A stretch of DNA of 48,552 nucleotides from Ruegeria arenilitoris (GTDB lineage: Bacteria; Pseudomonadota; Alphaproteobacteria; Rhodobacterales; Rhodobacteraceae), in contig NZ_WQCA01000021.1 in the NCBI RefSeq assembly GCF_013032445.1, forward strand, positions 1 through 48,552, read 5' to 3'. The position numbers were made by a program, and so were the translations under genes. Positions 24,922-32,947 of this stretch are shown here, piece by piece (position 1 is the stretch's first letter; every line of letters begins with the position of its first letter). The notes beneath the pieces were generated by a model that was given only the letters and a program-made list of their open reading frames with translations, had not been told where the DNA came from and searched no databases.

Positions 24922-25902
24922 TTATTGGATGATACCGATCTCTTTCGAGAGCTTGGTCACGTCCGCAATACTGCCCTCAACAAAGGTGTACATGTCGTCA
25001 CCAAAGTTGTTGAACGGCTCAATGGCAGCTGCTTCGAGCTCTGCCTGGAAGCCAGGATCCTCGGTCAGCGTAATGATCGCGTTCTTCCAGAACTCTTTGG
25101 ATTCCTCAGTTGCACCAGCCGGCATGTAAAGGCCGCGCCAGTTCGCGCCAACGACGTCCAAGCCTTCCTCCTTTGCAGTAGGAATATCCGGGTAATTCTT
25201 CAGACGCTCAGGGGCCAGGATCGAGATTACCCGGATATCACCCGACTCCAGGAAGCCCAGCATCTCGGAGAAATCTCCAGACAGCGCCTCGACCGAACCA
25301 GAAAGCAGGCCGGTCATGGCTTCACCGCCACCATCGAAGGATACATATTTCATCTGGGTTACATCTTCGAGGCCGGCTTCGCGGGCGACCAACATGGGCT
25401 TGATGTGGTCAAAACTGCCCACAGACGAACCACCCGCGATCCCAACTGACTTTGGATCAGCGACAATGTCCTCCATCATCTGAGACAGAGAGGTGTACTT
25501 GGAGTCTGCGGGCACGGCGATGGCTCCATATTCAGCTCCGAAAGTAGCAAGAAAGTGCACGTCATCCTGTTGGGCGCCTTCGTAAATGCCCTGCGCAATT
25601 CGAGCGCTGGTACTCATAGAGGCCGCAACGATAAGGTTGTTGTCTTCGTTGCGCTCTTTAGTGACATGCGCGAACGCAACTCCGCCGCCCCCACCACTCA
25701 TATTGGTAACCTGCATCGAGTCTTCGATGACCCCGAGATCGAAAAGATACTTCGCTGTTGTGCGACAGATGAAGTCCCATCCACCACCGGGATTTGAAGG
25801 CGCAATGCATTGCGGGCTTTCGGCTTTGAATTCGGCGGACGCGCCAGTCACGCCGGCAACGGCTGCCGCAGCAGCAATAACGCCGATGCGAGTGAATTTC
25901 AT
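24922..25902 (-). CDS. TTT transporter periplasmic substrate-binding protein (TctC family), system 2
   Basis: A 326-residue exported binding protein. The signal peptide ends at about TGASA (residue 20); the mature start EFKAESPQCIAPSNPGGGWD has the family's PGGGWD motif. A Cys in PQC and one in FIC may pair. The start is the ATG at 25900-25902, but a GTG two codons upstream (25906-25908) has the better spacing to GGAGG and may be the real start. First gene of operon B, divergent from the GntR gene over 390 bases. Confidence 0.92.
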   Translation of the reverse strand: MKFTRIGVIAAAAAVAGVTGASAEFKAESPQCIAPSNPGGGWDFICRTTAKYLFDLGVIEDSMQVTNMSGGGGGVAFAHVTKERNEDNNLIVAASMSTSARIAQGIYEGAQQDDVHFLATFGAEYGAIAVPADSKYTSLSQMMEDIVADPKSVGIAGGSSVGSFDHIKPMLVAREAGLEDVTQMKYVSFDGGGEAMTGLLSGSVEALSGDFSEMLGFLESGDIRVISILAPERLKNYPDIPTAKEEGLDVVGANWRGLYMPAGATEESKEFWKNAIITLTEDPGFQAELEAAAIEPFNNFGDDMYTFVEGSIADVTKLSKEIGIIQ

Positions 25903-25982
25903 GAACACGGGTAATCCTCCCCAGTTTTCCAAGTGTTTTTCAGCGCGAATCCCGCACTGGTTATTTTGATTGCATATTGGCG

Positions 25983-26014
25983 CATAAAAAGCCAATCTTA
26001 TTTTGCTTTTTATG
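25983..26014. promoter_or_regulatory. Perfect inverted repeat, GntR operator candidate
   Basis: CATAAAAAGC (25983-25992) and GCTTTTTATG (26005-26014) are exact inverse complements separated by 12 bases. They lie about 80-110 bases upstream of the binding-protein start. The half-site is repeated at 26194-26210. Binding by the regulator encoded at 26293 is inferred. Confidence 0.5.
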
Positions 26015-26193
26015 ATCGGAAAAACCAAAATAGCTGAACATACTATTCCCCGATAAATATTAAGTATATGTTTTATATTGCATTATTAAAGGTTCGAAAC
26101 TCACCTAAAAGAAAAGAACTTCGCTGAAAAGGTCATAAAACCAATCCAATTTTCGCAGAATTCATCGTCTCACCAGTGCAAAACCCGCCTATC

Positions 26194-26210
26194 TTTGGCT
26201 TTTTACGTAT
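26194..26210. promoter_or_regulatory. Third copy of the GGCTTTTTA half-site
   Basis: TTTGGCTTTTTACGTAT repeats the half-site read from the minus strand at 25983-25996 (TTGGCTTTTTATG) about 85-100 bases before the GntR start, so both divergent promoters would carry a site. Confidence 0.4.
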
Positions 26211-26292
26211 AGAAAACCTAAAATTTGGCTGTATGTTAGCTGTCAGATGCAATCTACGTAGGTGAGAGTGGCAAGAGGAGTCAGGCGTACCA

Positions 26293-27216
26293 ATGCGAGC
26301 CAGCGAATTATCGAAGAAGATATCGAACCGTCTTTTGCATGATATCGTTGCGGGTACACTTGAAGGTGGCCAGCATATAAGCGCTCAGCAAGTCGCCGAC
26401 AGGTATGGCGTATCCAGAACCCCAGTGCGCGAGGCGCTGATATCCCTGGAGGAAAAAGATGTTCTCATCCGCCTGGAAAACCGGGGGTACTTTGTGGCCG
26501 ACAAGTTGCCTCCGGCCATCAAAGAAAGCCTGGATACTGTCGACCCGAGCGAGCTAGACGAATACCAACTACTTGCAAACGATTGGCTAACAAATGAAAT
26601 TCCAGAAGAAGTTACTGAGCAGTTCTTAAAGCAGAAGTACGGCTGGACTAAAGCTAAGGTCGGAGAGCTGTTGATCCGCGCTTCTCGAGAAGGTTGGGCT
26701 GAACGCAAAGAAGGCTACGGCTGGCGGTTTCTTCCGGTGGCAAAAACACCCGAGGCATTTGATGAGATTTACAGGTTCAGAATGGCGATAGAGCCAGCCG
26801 CCATGCTGGAGCCCTCGTTTGAACTCGATCACAAAGTCCTGGATGAACAGCGGCGCATTCAGCAGGGAATGCTTGATATGGATATGGACGCCGTGAATGG
26901 AGAAGCGCTGCTAGAAAGCGGGGCATTATTCCATGAAGAACTCATCAAGTTGTCCGGAAACCCGTTCTTTCTCATGGCACTCCAACGCGTGAATAGAATG
27001 CGACGCCTGATGGAGTACCGAGCCGAAGTGAACCATCAACGATTGATAGAACAATGTACTGAGCATCTTGAGATACTTACACTCCTGGAATCCGGTAACA
27101 TCGTGGATGCCTCCTACAGAATGCGGCAACATTTGAGTGGCGCACTTAAGCGTAAGTCTCCGCTGGCATGGAGTTGGGCTACGGACACTTCAACACCGAG
27201 GAAAGCAACATCATGA
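26293..27216 (+). CDS. GntR family regulator with a second winged helix and FCD domain
   Basis: A 307-residue regulator, about 80 longer than normal FCD proteins. Residues 1-75 are a normal GntR winged helix (VADRYGVSRTPVREAL). Residues about 90-155 look like another winged helix: it begins DEYQLLANDWL, has KQKYGWTKAKVGELLIRAS and ends in EGYGWRFLP. The rest is an FCD domain with FHEELIKLSGNPFF. It is divergent from operon B and overlaps mgsA by 4 bases, so it probably controls both. The two-winged-helix form is known in some proteobacterial GntR proteins. Confidence 0.88.
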   Translation: MRASELSKKISNRLLHDIVAGTLEGGQHISAQQVADRYGVSRTPVREALISLEEKDVLIRLENRGYFVADKLPPAIKESLDTVDPSELDEYQLLANDWLTNEIPEEVTEQFLKQKYGWTKAKVGELLIRASREGWAERKEGYGWRFLPVAKTPEAFDEIYRFRMAIEPAAMLEPSFELDHKVLDEQRRIQQGMLDMDMDAVNGEALLESGALFHEELIKLSGNPFFLMALQRVNRMRRLMEYRAEVNHQRLIEQCTEHLEILTLLESGNIVDASYRMRQHLSGALKRKSPLAWSWATDTSTPRKATS

Positions 27217-27605
27217 GCAATGGGAGCGACGGTCCAAACGGCCGCAAACGAGTCGCGCTTGTGGCGCATGATCAGATGAAAGACACAATGGTCGAGTGGG
27301 CCAAATCCCACAAAACCGCACTGAGCAAAATGGAGCTTTTTGGGACTGGCACGACCGGCGGGCGAATTGCGGAAGAAGTCGGCTTGCCTATCAAGCGCCT
27401 CAAAAGTGGTCCGCTGGGAGGCGACGCTCAAATCGGCGCTATGATTGCCGAAGGGAAGCTCGACACATTGATCTTTTTCATTGATCCACTGTCGGCGTTG
27501 CCACACGACGTCGACGTAAAATCGCTTCTTCGGCTGGCTACGCTGTACAACACTGTTCTAGCTATCAACGAAGCGACTGCGTCGAAGGTCATCAGCGAGG
27601 TTTAG
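27213..27605 (+). CDS. mgsA: Methylglyoxal synthase
   Basis: A 130-residue cytosolic lyase converting dihydroxyacetone phosphate to methylglyoxal and phosphate. All recognised active-site positions are present and, counted from the chosen start, fall on the Escherichia coli numbers: His19, Lys23, Asp71, Asp91, His98 and Asp101; the phosphate-binding GTGTTG loop is at 44-49. The start at 27213 overlaps the GntR stop (ATGA) and has GAGGAAAG upstream; an earlier in-frame start at 27168 would lie deep in the GntR gene. Linkage to an otnKC operon, whose product is its substrate, is notable. Confidence 0.92.
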   Translation: MSNGSDGPNGRKRVALVAHDQMKDTMVEWAKSHKTALSKMELFGTGTTGGRIAEEVGLPIKRLKSGPLGGDAQIGAMIAEGKLDTLIFFIDPLSALPHDVDVKSLLRLATLYNTVLAINEATASKVISEV

Positions 27606-27799
27606 TCCAAACGAAGCGAAACGACTGCTCCACTAGGAACTATGATTGCTTTGGGCTTGACGCTGACGTTCGCCTGAATATCGCGAGCGATTGCTATACG
27701 GACAAGCCGGATACGCTCGAATGTCCGCTCGTGAGCTTGATGATGGGCCGAATGGATGGCGACTTCAATCTAACCGCCATCCATCTGCTTCGAAGTCGA

Positions 27800-28174
27800 T
27801 TAGAAGGAGAGCTGGTAGTAGGCTGACAGCAACACCGCGATAATCACAAGTTCGACGACCAACGGGGGCAGAACAGCCTTGTCAAATCCGTCCGCCAGAA
27901 TTCCGGCAATACGCCCGAAAGCAACAACCGCCATCAGGATCGCAACAGCCAGATAGCCCAGTGTCTACCCGGTGGTCAGACCGATCACTAGCAAAGCCAC
28001 TGAGGCCAGAAACAACCCGCCAATCACCGAACGGATCGTGCTAAGTCCGGCGGTGCCGACCGGCTCGATGGCAAAGTTGGCTACCATGCGCCGAGGTGCA
28101 CACATCGACATGATACCGAGACCAAATAGCATGAGGGTTGCGAGGATGACCAAGATGTTCAGTGTGGTTTCCAT
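27800..28174 (-). pseudogene. DUF4345-like membrane protein gene with one in-frame TAG
   Basis: The frame from the ATG at 28172-28174 runs 69 codons (two membrane segments, ending VIGLTTG), meets TAG at 27965-27967, and then continues in the same frame for 54 more codons to TAA at 27800-27802. The second part reads as membrane protein too (TLGYLAVAILMAVVAFGRIAG, then LVVELVIIAVLL). Together they give about 124 residues, the normal size for DUF4345 proteins, with the family's GR and VVEL elements after the stop. A single base change would explain it. Read-through or sequencing error are the alternatives. Confidence 0.75.
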
Positions 28175-28191
28175 TTTGTTTCTCCTTTGAT

Positions 28192-29115
28192 TCAGGCGAA
28201 CTGGCGTAATGCCTGGTTCGCGTTGTCCTGAGTGGTGATGTCCGACAGGGTTCCATCAATGCCAGCCTGATCCACCACAGACCCAGTGGGATAGCCCGTT
28301 TGACTGGCGTAGAAGTGGCCGGTTTTGAATTCCGGGTTTAGCAATCCGTCCAGATACCGTTTCGCTCCGGCTTCAACGCTGTGCATCATGCCGAACAGAG
28401 GCATCAGCACACCGCCCACATCTTTGAATACAATGCGTTTCATAAGTGGCAGGTCGTCAAAGCCCGCAGTTCCGGCTGTACCTCCGGGGCTCATGGTGAC
28501 GAAGCGAATATGGGGATGCTGACGCGCCATCGCCCCCATCCAGAGAGTCGCTGTCAGCTTGGCATAGCCGTAGGTCTGCATCGGGTCGCCCTCTGGTCCG
28601 AACTTGCTGCCGTCGGCGATTGATTTGAATTCGTCGACGGTTCCATTGGACAGGTCGGGGCGGTGCATACCCATTTTGGGAATACCACGAGCAGCCTCGG
28701 ACCCAGCGTATAGAATTGTGGATGTCACCAACTGACGCTCAAGCAACGCGTCTACCAACACCACGTGGCCCAGAACGTTTGTTGCGAAAATGTTGGTCAC
28801 GCCATCGCTGGTGAGGCTGTTTGGGTTCTGCCCTCCTGTTCCACCCGCATTCAGGATTATAGCGTCAATCGGGGTGGAAAGTTCGGCCACAGCGGCGCGA
28901 ACCGAAGCCGGATCGGTTACGTCCATCAAGACAACTTCAAAAATCTTGCGTCCGGTTTCGTGTTCCAGCGATGATTTCGCGGCCTTAGCTTTGGTTGGGT
29001 TACGGCAGGCCAGATAGACTTTGGATATGCCTTTCTGAAGCGCAAGCTGTCGGGCCGCCTCGCGGCCCAGTCCGGCATTTGCACCTGTGATTAATACAGA
29101 TTGTATCTGGTTCAT
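28192..29115 (-). CDS. SDR family oxidoreductase
   Basis: A 307-residue short-chain dehydrogenase/reductase. The cofactor motif TGANAGLG is near the N terminus, NAGG near residue 85, and the catalytic YxxxK as YGYAK. The ATG at 29113-29115 has AAGGA nearby and gives the standard N terminus; the longer frame would overlap the divergent LysR promoter. C-terminal half resembles protochlorophyllide reductase-like SDRs. It lies 17 bases upstream of the broken DUF4345-like gene on the same strand and is probably controlled by the LysR gene at 29227. Confidence 0.9.
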   Translation of the reverse strand: MNQIQSVLITGANAGLGREAARQLALQKGISKVYLACRNPTKAKAAKSSLEHETGRKIFEVVLMDVTDPASVRAAVAELSTPIDAIILNAGGTGGQNPNSLTSDGVTNIFATNVLGHVVLVDALLERQLVTSTILYAGSEAARGIPKMGMHRPDLSNGTVDEFKSIADGSKFGPEGDPMQTYGYAKLTATLWMGAMARQHPHIRFVTMSPGGTAGTAGFDDLPLMKRIVFKDVGGVLMPLFGMMHSVEAGAKRYLDGLLNPEFKTGHFYASQTGYPTGSVVDQAGIDGTLSDITTQDNANQALRQFA

Positions 29116-29200
29116 CCGGTAAGGTCCTTGGTTTTGCGATAGATAAACCCAAGGTAAGCTGGTCAATGAATGGTCTGTAGATGGGTATTTCTGGACACGA

Positions 29201-29218
29201 TGTCTCAAAAATGAAACA
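29201..29218. promoter_or_regulatory. Inverted repeat before LysR gene, operator candidate
   Basis: TGTCTCA-AAAA-TGAAACA: 7-base arms with one mismatch, 8 bases before the ATG at 29227 and in the gap to the divergent SDR. It contains a T-N11-A spacing typical of LysR sites. Confidence 0.45.
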
Positions 29219-29226
29219 CAAGATGT

Positions 29227-30174
29227 ATGTCGATCAAGGAAAGCCATTCCCTGAACTGGGACGATCTGAAGTACTTTCTGGCCGTTGCCCGCACCGGAAC
29301 ATTGCGGGGCGGCGCTGATAGCATTCAGGTCAACCATACGACCCTGACCAGGCGGCTTTCGGTTATGGAGGAACGCGTTGGAAGTCGTCTTTTTGACCGC
29401 TCCAGGCAAGGTTTAGCTCTGACACAGCTTGGCGAAGACCTGATGCCGCATGCCGAACGGGTCGAGGCTGAAATGACAGCTGCTTCTCGGGCGATCGTTG
29501 GTCGGGATGCGCAGCCGACAGGAACAGTTTATGTGACGCTGCCCCATGGTCTGGCGATGACCTCGCTGATGGATGATTTCGCCGCCTTCGCTGATCTCTA
29601 CCCAGACATTACCCTCAACATGAACTTTACCAACGACATCCGCGATCTGACACGACGCGAAGCCGATGTCTCGCTACGCATTGCCAATGAGGTGACTGAT
29701 GACGTGGTCGGCAGAAAACTGGTTCAAATGTCCCAAGCCGCCTATTGCACCAGAGGATACGCCGAGAAGGTCAGCGACAACGGTGGAGAAGGACTTCATT
29801 TTATCGGTTGGCATGAGCCGGAGGAGGCAATTACGGCCAAATGGATAAAAGACAGCTACTACCCAAAAGCTCAGCTCAGGCACCGTGTTTCAGAACTTGT
29901 GCCCTTGATCACATTGGCGGCGTCCGGTCTCGGCATGGCCTATCTTGCGTGCAATCTTGGCGACCGCCATCCTGATCTGATCCGCGCGCCCTTCCAAAAG
30001 CCGATTCCATATCGGAGCATCTGGCTGTTGTTGCATCGCGATCTTCGGGACACCGCACGGGTCCGGCTATTTGTTGATTTTCTAGCTGAACAGATAAAGG
30101 CAAGGCGTAACGAGTTCTGGGTCTCGGGAACAGCGCGCTCAAATAACGGTCATTCGCAGCGTCTCAACAAATGA
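29227..30174 (+). CDS. LysR family transcriptional regulator
   Basis: A 315-residue regulator with an N-terminal winged HTH (WDDLKYFLAVARTGTLRGGA, then NHTTLTRRLSVMEERVG) and a co-inducer domain with TRREADVSLRIANE. Divergent from the SDR gene. The last ten residues (NNGHSQRLNK) are encoded by bases resembling the CGGTCATTCGC element that recurs just downstream at about 30195 and at 36700, so the tail may have been extended by a small intergenic repeat. Confidence 0.9.
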   Translation: MSIKESHSLNWDDLKYFLAVARTGTLRGGADSIQVNHTTLTRRLSVMEERVGSRLFDRSRQGLALTQLGEDLMPHAERVEAEMTAASRAIVGRDAQPTGTVYVTLPHGLAMTSLMDDFAAFADLYPDITLNMNFTNDIRDLTRREADVSLRIANEVTDDVVGRKLVQMSQAAYCTRGYAEKVSDNGGEGLHFIGWHEPEEAITAKWIKDSYYPKAQLRHRVSELVPLITLAASGLGMAYLACNLGDRHPDLIRAPFQKPIPYRSIWLLLHRDLRDTARVRLFVDFLAEQIKARRNEFWVSGTARSNNGHSQRLNK

Positions 30175-30290
30175 GCAGGTTGCGTTCCAACTCGGTCATT
30201 CGCTGCACTTGGTGTGAACGACCACTATGCGGACAAAGCTCCCGTTCGCTAAGGTAGCTCCGAGGTCCGCTCTCCTCTCGAAAGTCAGCC

Positions 30291-31184
30291 TCACGCAACT
30301 TTGACCAGTAGTTTCTGTGCCTCTCCCCATTGCCTCGGCGATTGCCCATACATGCGCCTGAACTCGCGGCTGAATTGGGACGGGCTGACATAACCAACGT
30401 CCATTGCGGCTTCGCTCACAGGCATCCCGCCCGCGATTTTCATGGCGGCGTTGTTGAGGCGCATCGACTTAACGAACTGGATTGGTGCCATCGTCGTGGC
30501 CTGCTTGAATTTACGATGGAAGACCGCCCGGCTCATACCCGCTCGGCTTGCCATATCGTCAATCGAGATCGGCGCATCCAATTGTGACGACACGTGCGCA
30601 ATGGAACGTGCGATGGCGTTGCCAGCACCGAATGCCTGCCGTGCGAAGGTGCCGGCTTCTCCCTTCAGGATCGAATAGAGCAGCTCACGCAATCGCGCCT
30701 CGCCGAGAACCGCTGTATCCGTCTCGCTGTCTCCGAGCCGCAGTAGCCGCAGCAGCGCTTCGGTGAACCAATCGTCCCATCGCGCGAGCCTAATTCCCGG
30801 CTCCCGCAGTCCTCCTTTGACCGAAGGCAGAACGCCCCCGGCATTTTCCATCTCCATCGCCAGCTCGGCCATAACACGTTGTTCCAGCGAGATCATAACC
30901 CCGTAGAGAGGGTTGTCATGCGAGGCCAAAGGCGTCCCCGCCTTGACCGGCATCGACATTGGACAGCAGAGATATTGACTGTTGTCGTATTCGTATCTTC
31001 GGCCATCCAGAACCGCTTCCTTCACACCACTCACGATTGCCACGATACAGGGCTCGTAAACGGCTGGAACACAGGGGATTGATTGCGTGGCGCGAAACAG
31101 CCGCACACCCTTGATGCCCGTCTCGGTCAGGCCGTCCGTTTCAGTTCGGTCTGCGATGATTTGCTTGATCTGATCCTTGCTCAT
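30291..31184 (-). CDS. AraC family transcriptional regulator
   Basis: A 297-residue regulator with an N-terminal AraC_N-type cupin domain (IVSGVKEAVLDGRRYEYD, then YLCCPMSMPV) and a C-terminal double HTH from about 205 (SIDDMASRAGMSRAVFHRKFK and VGYVSPSQFSREFRRMYGQSP). MSKDQ at 31182-31184 is taken as start; a start 12 codons upstream is possible and neither has a strong ribosome site. Divergent from the SDR gene at 31353, a very common pairing for this subfamily. Confidence 0.9.
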   Translation of the reverse strand: MSKDQIKQIIADRTETDGLTETGIKGVRLFRATQSIPCVPAVYEPCIVAIVSGVKEAVLDGRRYEYDNSQYLCCPMSMPVKAGTPLASHDNPLYGVMISLEQRVMAELAMEMENAGGVLPSVKGGLREPGIRLARWDDWFTEALLRLLRLGDSETDTAVLGEARLRELLYSILKGEAGTFARQAFGAGNAIARSIAHVSSQLDAPISIDDMASRAGMSRAVFHRKFKQATTMAPIQFVKSMRLNNAAMKIAGGMPVSEAAMDVGYVSPSQFSREFRRMYGQSPRQWGEAQKLLVKVA

Positions 31185-31352
31185 AAGAGCGATGTAAAGG
31201 CTCCAGATCGATGCTGGCAACTACCTTGATACAATCGGGCAAGTATTTGCGATGATCTCGCCTGTTTTCGCGTTCTGATGAGAGCTATTTGCATTTCCAA
31301 GTTGAAATACAATTCACCCGGTCCCCGCGCCAACGCAGATAGGAGACAAAAT

Positions 31353-32306
31353 ATGCCAGATACCACATTCGGACCCAAAGGCTGGATGCCCGAGCGACTC
31401 GGCGACCTCTCCGGCAAGACCTACCTCATCACCGGTGCCAATGCAGGCGCCGGGTTCCAGGCCGCGCGGACGCTCCTTAAGAAGAACGCTAAGGTCGTGA
31501 TGTTGAACCGCTCGGCTGAGAAGTCTCAGGCAGCTGTTGCGGACTTGAAGAGTGAGTTCGGCAGCGAGGCGGAAGTGAGGTTCATTCGCATGGACCTGGC
31601 CTCGCTCGCAAGCGTGCGTGAAGCTACGGACGAGGTTTTGAATTCCGTTCCCCGGATCGATGCGCTCATCTGCAATGCTGCCATCGCGCAGGTGCCAACC
31701 CGCAAGCTGACAGAGGATGGGTTCGAGAGCCAGCTCGGCACCAACCATTACGGTCATTTCCTGCTCTGTGGTCTTCTTTTTGAGCGGATCGAAGCCTCGA
31801 AAGGTCGGATCGTTGTTGTCGCCAGTCTCGGCTACAACATGGGTCTGAAGACGATCAAGTTCGGCGATATGAACTGGGAGGAGGGTTATGGCCCGAACAC
31901 CGCATACTCGCAAAGCAAGTTGGCGCAAATGATGTTCGCTTATGAATTACAGGACAGGCTTGCCACCGCCGGGCGCACCGTGGTCGAGGTTTATGTCTGC
32001 CATCCCGGCTCGTCGGCAACGTCACTGATCAGTACGAACGGCAGCCGGACGATGCGGTTCATCTGGTGGCTGATGACCAAGACACCGATGGTTCAAACGG
32101 CCGAGCAAGGGGCCTATCCCGAAGTCATGTGCGCCACCGAAGAGACTTTGACCGAACAACGCGCACTCTACGGACCAACAGGCCGCTTAGAAGTCGTTGG
32201 CCCGGTCGGCAAGGGTACATTGAACCCACACGCGTATGACAAAACCGTCATGGCAAGGCTTTGGGACGTGACCGAGAAATCAACGGGTTTCTGCTGGAAA
32301 CTTTGA
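31353..32306 (+). CDS. SDR family oxidoreductase, protochlorophyllide-reductase-like
   Basis: A 317-residue short-chain dehydrogenase. Motifs are TGANAGAG at about 27-34, NAAIAQ in the middle and YSQSK as the catalytic tyrosine-lysine pair. The overall layout, with GTNHYGHFLL after the NAA motif, is that of light-dependent protochlorophyllide reductase relatives, most of which act on other substrates. AGGAGAC precedes the ATG; the frame extends 25 codons upstream but without such a site. Probably controlled by the divergent AraC regulator. Confidence 0.9.
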   Translation: MPDTTFGPKGWMPERLGDLSGKTYLITGANAGAGFQAARTLLKKNAKVVMLNRSAEKSQAAVADLKSEFGSEAEVRFIRMDLASLASVREATDEVLNSVPRIDALICNAAIAQVPTRKLTEDGFESQLGTNHYGHFLLCGLLFERIEASKGRIVVVASLGYNMGLKTIKFGDMNWEEGYGPNTAYSQSKLAQMMFAYELQDRLATAGRTVVEVYVCHPGSSATSLISTNGSRTMRFIWWLMTKTPMVQTAEQGAYPEVMCATEETLTEQRALYGPTGRLEVVGPVGKGTLNPHAYDKTVMARLWDVTEKSTGFCWKL

Positions 32307-32551
32307 TCCAACTGGGTGCGATACAGCTACCGATGCTCCGCCTCAAGGGCAGACACTCGTCCGCCGCGCACTATCTAGGAAAATGGGCTCCGAGTTGCCA
32401 TTCTCTACAACCAACTCGATTGGTCGGTGGCAGCCCTGAACAGTCTTTCAAAACTGGTGATTGATACCTCCGCTACCTTGGCTCGATGCGACTGATTTTT
32501 TGCTAAAGTAAGTAGGCACCAATTGGAGATTGTTAGTTCGGAGCAACGGAG

Positions 32552-32947
32552 ATGGAACGCAAATTAGCGACTATTCTGGCCACCGATATAGTCGGTTTCG
32601 CGGGATTGGTATCACGCGATGAAGGCGGAACAATAGCTAAGTTGGTTCGACTAGAACGTGAAGTCATCGGCATGCATGTGGAGACGCGCTTCAATGTCAT
32701 AGCTGTGGCTATATCGGCCAAATTGCCTGGGGCGCATCGGGCCGCCGATGCCCCGCCTGTGTGGCGAAAGGTTGGTAGCCCGATGAGTGGATCAACCTGG
32801 GAAGAAGATGAAATCTTTGCGCTGGCTGGATTCAGCCATGACGAGGCAGACATCCTCCGCCTTGTTTTGAGTGCACTCAACTCCCGTGCGTCCTGGGAAA
32901 TCGTGAAGCAAAAGATTTTGGAAAAACTTCTTGCAAGTGCTTTGTGA
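32552..32947 (+). pseudogene. Degenerate class III adenylate cyclase fragment
   Basis: An open frame of 131 codons. Residues 1-40 (RKLATILATDIVGFAGLVSR, then DEGGTIAKLVRLEREVI) match the start of class III adenylate/guanylate cyclase domains. After that the family sequence is lost: the second metal aspartate, the GD element and the rest of the roughly 180-residue domain are missing. The tail (FSHDEADILRLVLSALNSR) belongs to nothing I recognise and overlaps the 3' end of the convergent LysR gene. Most likely a relic truncated by deletion. Confidence 0.6.

Larger units (their letters stand above)
25903..26292. promoter_or_regulatory. 390-base divergent regulatory region B
   Basis: A distinctly AT-rich gap between the transporter operon and the GntR-mgsA operon. 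It contains a 10-base perfect inverted repeat (25983-26014) and a related site at 26194-26210, listed separately. No small gene is supported within it. Promoters for both directions must lie here. Confidence 0.6.

Noticed and set aside
27606..27799. Possible gene between mgsA and the broken membrane-protein gene
   Set aside because: Only short open frames without ribosome sites; contains a weak trace of the intergenic repeat.
28192..29409. Longer N terminus for the SDR starting at 29409
   Set aside because: The added 98 residues have no SDR content and overlap the divergent LysR gene and its promoter.
32391..32418. Inverted repeat CGAGTTG / CAACTCG as terminator of the SDR gene
   Set aside because: 7-base stem with a 14-base loop and no T-tract; too weak to call.
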